This document shows positions 58,976-64,000 of a stretch of DNA of 64,000 nucleotides, piece by piece. Location of the stretch: positions 23,571,033-23,635,032 of the forward strand of contig CM029384.1 in NCBI GenBank assembly GCA_017165825.1, read 5' to 3'. Position 1 is the stretch's first letter, and every line of letters starts with the position of its first letter. The notes under the pieces are model-generated. The model saw only the letters and a list, made by a program, of their open reading frames with translations, searched no databases and was not told the DNA's origin. The translations under genes and the position numbers were made by a program. The stretch is from Hepsetus odoe. Lineage: Eukaryota > Chordata > Actinopteri > Characiformes > Hepsetidae.

Positions 58976-59042
58976 GTTGCTATATATAACTGCTATATAT
59001 AACTGCTATAACTGCTATATATAACTGCTATATATAACTGCT
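58976..59042 (+). repeat. AT-rich tandem repeat, ~15-bp unit
   Basis: Four to five copies of 'tgctatatataac', with one shortened unit. Confidence 0.88.
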
Positions 59043-59623
59043 TTGTAAACCTCTATACAGGTCAGACTTATGTAGGTGTCGTGCAGACCTACGAACGCTA
59101 CACTTCAGAGAAGCGTCAGAACAAACATTGAGTTTGGTCTCAGATCACATGGGGCTATAAAATAGGCCAAGTGTTGAAAATGTGGAGTTTGGTTTTTTTT
59201 TTATTCTGAGTGGAAAAAGATTAAAACAATTCAAACATGAGATTCATAATCCAGTCAGTTTGGCAGTAAAGTGCGATCTTTACTACGATATGTGAAAGCA
59301 CATGGCAGAAGGCTGAGGATGCAAAAAAAAATAAGAGGTTTAGAAACATCACCGTTATGTTTCAGTCATGATGAAAGGCATAAAAGGTTCTGAAGATAAC
59401 GTACTGTGAGGTCAAGGTGTTGGTTGGCGTTTGAAACAATGTGAGGACGCAATTTATAAAATTTCTATAAACGACGGACTGTTTTAGTAAAAATTCTACA
59501 CCCACTGTCGGTCTTTTGCAGCATCACTAGTTTTCAGGTTCCTGTCACTTTGTGTTTTCCGTTCCAGTTTTGTACCAATAATGGCAACCGTCCCGCTGAT
59601 CTTACGTTCCAGAGGAGGTGTGG
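59043..59623. other. abhd18 3' flank
   Basis: Contains the minus-strand AATAAA at 59,210-59,215, a possible abhd18 polyadenylation signal about 410 bp after the stop codon. Nothing else is recognised. Confidence 0.45.
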
Positions 59624-62600
59624 CTACAACAGGGGATACTTCCGAACGAATCGGTCAAAGGCATCGTAAATGGCTTGCCTGCGAACAGACATTAGGAAAA
59701 TACCATGATGAAATAATGGAATATACACATTTGAGGAGTTTAAATACTTTTGCTCAAAAGTTCAGAGTAACCGGGAGCGTGGAAGAGCGTGCAGGTTGGA
59801 ATGGGTGGAAGAAGAGTGGCAGGAGTGATTTGGAAAGACGGGGACTAGCAAGAGTGAAAGGAAAGGTCTGTAAGACGGTAGTGAGACCAGCTATGTCATA
59901 CGGGTTGGAGACGGTGAAAAGGTGGTAGAGCTGGATGCGTCAGAGTTAAGGCTGTTGAGATTAGCAGGTGGGTGCTAATGGAGGTGGATGCTTTTAAATT
60001 TGATTAAATAATGACAGAAAGGCTCTTTAGTGCCGTGAGAGAATGTGACCTCCTACTGACCTGAACACAGCCTGTTTGAACAGGTAGGCGCTGATATGTC
60101 CTCCATTGAGGTAGCGAACCTCACAGCCAGGCCAGATCTCTTGCAGGCTCCGGACACCCGTGCGAGGGATATATGCGTCCTCCTTGGCCTGCACGATGAT
60201 GATGAGACTGGGATCTACTGGCACTGTGGCAGACAGAGAAGCGGAAAAGCAAAAAACTGCAGTCTAGGTGTGAGCTTTTGCCTAAATGAGGATTTTACAC
60301 CACAACTGAACATGGGAATTATAGAGTAGTTGATCAGTTTTGCGAAAAATGATCTCAGATCAAAGTCAGAATCCCGTAAATGCCTACCGGAGAAGTTGGC
60401 GATGTGGGTGCACTCGTCCATGACGCCCTTCATGAAGCAGAGAGACTGCAGGGACTGTCGCTGGCTGGCTCCTCGGTTCTTAGCGTGGAGCATGTCCATG
60501 TGTGGCTGGCTGCTGCTCACAGCTGACAGCATTCGGTCCAAGCCGTCCCCCTCCATCTGTTCCAGCAACAGGCTGGGGTTCGGACTTCTTCCTCCAGTCA
60601 CTCTTCTGGGCCGCTCGTGTAGCCCCACCTGTTCGCTTTCTGCTCCGCTCAGACCCAGCAGGTCGGAAGAGAGGGTCAGGTCTGAGAGCTCGTCGAAGCT
60701 GCCTGGGGCATCCCGCACAAAGTCCTGCCCCATTCGGAATGAGTCTGTCTGAAGTGTGCAGGACGTGAGAAACAACACGCTAAAAGCATTAAATAATTCA
60801 ATTCAATGTAGTTCTTAAATCTGTCAAATCTGCCCCGAGCTACCAAAACAAATATAAAGTGTGCAAACGTCTTGAGCCACCCTTCATTTCTTCACATATT
60901 CTTACAAAGGGACTTCCAGACTTTCTTCTATTTTGAATATTTGGCTGAGAAATAGCTCTCCAGGCAATACTGTGGTTCATCCTTACCCCACAATACTCCA
61001 GCATGTGGATAATCTCCTCCTCGTAGATGGTGTGGGTGGTGTACTGCTTCTCCAGCTCTCTCCAGTTTACAGCTTTACTTAACACACCCTGTGGATGGAC
61101 GAGAAGATCATACGGAGAAAAGGACCAAGCTCGAAATAGACAGTAATAAAGGAAACATAACCGTATATTGTATTGGGTGCTCGAGGGTTAAAAGGCTTAT
61201 TCATTAATCACATGAGTGCCATCCGATGACATTTTTGAAACTACATTGAACACTGAGTATATTCAGAGTGCACCAGGATCATACATGGACAGACAAAATA
61301 GGGTATTATCCAAAAAAAAAAAACCGAAAAGGGAAAATGAAACCTTACTGTGGTAAAAACATTTGAGGCAGTAGACCAGGAAAGACAGGGTATCAGAGGA
61401 ATAGGCTTGGGCCAGTTTGTCACAGCTAAAGATGCCATCTGTGTAGAAAAAGAAGCAACAATCTCAGCGTGCGATACAGAAAATACTCTGTTGTTGTAAT
61501 TTCGGACTTCATTGACTATTTTTTTTTACGATTCTTTGATCCTTTTCACCTCCTGCTGTGAACTCGAGCACGAGTCCCACAGAACACCAGGGTTAAGCTT
61601 TTCCGCAAGACTGAAGAGATCGATCGTTTTGAGCATCCTTTAAAACCGCTCCTCCACCAATCACTGAAGTCGACACAAAGCAGGTATAGTTGCCATGACA
61701 TCTGCCAAACGTGGAAATGTGAGGCAGAAATGCAACCGCTCAAGAGTCAAGTAGCCATGAGCTTTTTTACACCACCCCGTGATGCTTGGTCATGGGAAGC
61801 CTGCATGGAGCTTCTCTGCCAGTCCCTAAAACCCCTGGGGCAGTTTTTGTGGGGGTTATTTATTGTGGAGTCATTGTGTCAACAGAGGACTTTTCTTTGT
61901 GCCTCAGCGCTCGACACCCTGTTACAATACGTGGCTGTTCTTCAACACTTTTGATTCTCAATAATGCCACCTGACCAAGGGATATCCAGCAGGGAGGAAA
62001 TTTCCTGAAATATAGAAATGGGACGTCCAAGCAGAAGCATGGCTACGTTCCCTCATTGCAGAAAAACCCTTTCTTTCACTAGAATCTGTAAACCCGCATG
62101 GCTAGGTGAGACGATTGGGGCGACTTAACAAGAACTCCACGTTAAAAGGTCCCTGTGACTTACGTGTCCTCCCATAGATATCCCAGTCATGCCCAGTGGC
62201 CAGAAGCCCTCCCTCTCCAACCAGTGAAGCAGAGCAGCAGACTCCAGAATCAAAGCTCCGCCCATCACAAACAGGTCCGATACGTTCTTCAGACTGGAAC
62301 GCCTACACAGCAGACATTTATTCATTATTACTATTAGTAGTATTTTTATTATTATTATACAGCCTGATTCTATTAGTAGGGTTTGATGCAGGTTAAACTC
62401 TACTGGACAGTGGATCTCTAGAAGGAGGGATGATGTCCACTGTGCTCATAAATATTGCAACATTCATCTTAAGGATTGGTGAAACATAATATTTCTTTTC
62501 TCAGACATCTCAGAAGCTTGAAACAAGAAGGATGAACAGCACTAACTGCTGTCTTTGTAAAGAAAATGCAGCTGAACTCTCAGAAAGAAAGAAATACGAA

Positions 62601-62748
62601 TGTAGAACACTGGAAATGTGTGATCACTCACACTTGGTCTTTAGGTTTTCGGTACCCATGTGCCATTCGGTTGTCAAGGAAACCATTTTAACGTAGTTGA
62701 ATCTCTACTTACAGCAAAAGTTCTTCCGATAAAACATCTCGATAACAG

Positions 62749-62786
<38 letters not shown>

Positions 62787-63683
62787 TCGTCCTTTGAAGG
62801 ATATAATAAGGGTTTTCCAGCAGCAGGGAAGCCATTCCTGTCTCTTTGATCATCGGTCTGGCCATGAGGGTTCGTCTCCTCCAGAAAAACTGATAAAAAA
62901 CACAAGTTCAGAATGCTTTAGAACCTGAACGAGAAGACGAGAAGAAGGTTGAGGAAACATACTTGAGCGGATGCTGCGCCCACAGAAGCACGATTGGATT
63001 TAGCCGTCTTCAATCTGCCAATTTATTCTTTTTCATTTTTCTCTCGTCTGTGCCAACGAGGACAATAATGTGAGGCAATAAGAGGCAGCATAATTATGCT
63101 GGACAACTCTCACCAGAGCTCCTTTTTTATTTTTTTTATTTTCCCCATTTCTACCCATTTTCGCCCACGAAAAACAGTATCCAAAAGGACCAGGCCTCAA
63201 ACAGAGCAGCGCACTTACGTGGTCTCCTGTTCCAGCCAAATGGATGCAGACCGGTCTGTGCGTTCTCCATTTCTTGGGCACTATAAACTGAAAACTAAGG
63301 TGAAGGAAACGTGGTTAGCGCTCATTCTGAACGCGCTCGTCTCGGTCTCGGGTGGCGGTGTACGGCTGGTGAGGTTACCTGGCTTTGACAGACTCTGCTG
63401 GCAGAATACCTGGGACCAGGTGCTCCAGCGGAGATATGAAATGGCCATTGTGAATTTTACAGTCCGAGTGATCCTCCACCTACAAAATGAACAATTCACA
63501 ACCACAGACGTTCTTAAGCACATCCAGCTGCAAGGAGAACGCAGCGTGTTAAGTGCAGGCAGCGGTAGATGGCTGTGAAGGGTGATTTGGGTGCTTACCT
63601 TATCAATAAAAACCGGATAGTCCCGCGGAACCAGACGCCTACACTTTTCTCTGTCTCCGATCGTTTTCCGGAATTCAAATATT
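59624..63683 (-). CDS. abhd18: Alpha/beta hydrolase ABHD18 (5'-incomplete)
   Basis: Alpha/beta-hydrolase-fold serine hydrolase (human C4orf29); from memory, recent work links it to mitochondrial cardiolipin deacylation. Visible coding exons: 63,599-63,683; 63,379-63,479; 63,219-63,294; 62,805-62,889; 62,632-62,659; 62,164-62,302; 61,349-61,438; 60,987-61,088; 60,388-60,748; 60,061-60,223; 59,624-59,678 (~428 residues). The start exon, about 30 residues in human, lies beyond the window. Diagnostic pieces: PVCIHLAGTGDH, WRRRTLMARPMIKE, nucleophile elbow GISMGGH (catalytic Ser), the acidic residue in QAKEDAYIP, and GGHISAYLF with the likely catalytic His. Exon 9 carries a variable Ser-rich insert before CFMKGVMDECTHIANFS. 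The C-terminus is KYPLL. The intron at 62,660-62,804 is U12-type AT-AC and the next exon is only 28 nt. Confidence 0.95.
59765..59970 (+). mobile_element. RTE-like LINE ORF2 fragment (last abhd18 intron)
   Basis: Forward strand reads ARVKGKVCKTVVRPAMSYGL and ETVKRW, a motif just after the reverse-transcriptase core of the same LINE clade as at 33,190. It is broken by stops afterwards and antisense to abhd18. Confidence 0.72.
62660..62804 (-). other. U12-type AT-AC intron of abhd18
   Basis: 145 nt. The 5' splice site is ATATCCTTC (62,804 downward), the branch motif TTCCTTGAC lies at 62,673-62,681, and the intron ends in AC at 62,660, with the branch A 14 nt from the 3' end. All three match the U12 (minor spliceosome) consensus. 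No GT-AG alternative joins Pro-Tyr-Tyr-Gly-Tyr-Arg-Lys in frame. Confidence 0.93.
62752..62780 (+). repeat. (AC)n microsatellite inside the U12 intron
   Basis: Uninterrupted AC tract, (GT)n on the transcribed strand, starting about 24 nt after the AT-AC donor. Confidence 0.96.
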
Positions 63684-63721
63684 CTGGGGGAGAAAAAACA
63701 GAGAAGATTAGTAAAATTTAA

Positions 63722-63800
63722 ATACAGAGGATGCATTTCGTTGTGGTTCACGGTGTGCTGTGGGTTTGTAATGGCAGATCGTCACTTTCACTTTCACTTG
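63722..63800 (+). repeat. SINE family A, 3' tail fragment
   Basis: 'cagaggatgcatttcgttgt', 'ggttcacggtgtgctgtgg' and 'gtcactttcactttcac' match the tail of the copy at 8,931-9,186. Confidence 0.7.
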
Positions 63801-63924
63801 CTCTACTCAATGAGTCAAAGACAAGACACCTTGATAGGAATAAAAGTATTTTGGCATCAACAAATTGATTCCCAGGAAAATATAAAGAATGAGCAGCAGA
63901 CAGCTGCAGGTAGAGCAGCTCTGG

Positions 63925-64000
63925 GCCTCTGGACGTGTCCAAACCAGCGCAGCCTCGCTTCTCTCACTTTGTCTCCAAAGTGTCCAACCTGATCTGTCCC
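63925..64000 (-). mobile_element. RTE-like LINE fragment at window edge
   Basis: 'ggacgtgtccaaaccagcgc', 'agcctcgcttctctcacttt' and 'gtctccaaagtgtccaacct' match the reverse of the LINE piece ending at 33,478, just before the RRWFGHVQR codons. Confidence 0.6.

Larger units (their letters stand above)
63684..64000. other. abhd18 intron 1 (partial)
   Basis: No candidate for the first coding exon is found here, so intron 1 continues past the window edge. It contains two repeat fragments listed separately. Confidence 0.6.

Noticed and set aside
63684..64000. First coding exon of abhd18
   Set aside because: No frame here resembles the expected N-terminus (a short basic/hydrophobic start ending in a Lys-Arg-like join to IFEF); it must lie beyond the window.

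Overview
The window is nuclear DNA from a ray-finned (teleost) fish. The protein-coding genes are split by short introns and match vertebrate families. The spacer DNA is full of CA/TG microsatellites, minisatellites, tRNA-derived SINE-like repeats with box A and box B motifs, a Tc1-like transposon and fragments of an RTE-type LINE. The species cannot be named from the sequence alone.

Layout. Positions 1 to about 25,400 form a gene-poor block with no recognisable exon: repeats plus a few low-repeat, AT-rich, homeobox-site-like stretches that could be enhancers. A two-exon atonal-family bHLH gene follows on the plus strand (25,456-26,548, best match atoh1c). Then come four genes, all on the minus strand: dok3 (27,679-36,740, 5 coding exons, 512 aa), ddx41 (37,429-43,917, 17 coding exons, 614 aa), fam193b (46,495-56,681, 10 coding exons, 944 aa) and abhd18 (59,624 to beyond 63,683, 11 coding exons visible, first exon outside the window). 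Exon boundaries were read by hand from splice sites, and every exon-exon join keeps frame.

Context. DOK3, DDX41 and FAM193B are also neighbours on human 5q35.3, so the block is conserved synteny with a bHLH gene next to it. I see no operon-like logic. The products are a neural/hair-cell type transcription factor (inferred), an immune adaptor, a spliceosomal and nucleic-acid-sensing helicase, a poorly studied Cys-rich protein and a serine hydrolase.

Most notable details: a complete U12-type AT-AC intron in abhd18 next to a 28-nt microexon; a GC-AG intron in ddx41; a coding intron in the atoh1-like gene; a (TG)n tract in place of the polypyrimidine tract before fam193b exon 6; a 47-bp tandem array grown out of a Tc1 transposase reading frame that also carries a nested SINE; and a minisatellite whose every unit carries a perfect inverted repeat. 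I found no convincing sign of a wholly new biological system.
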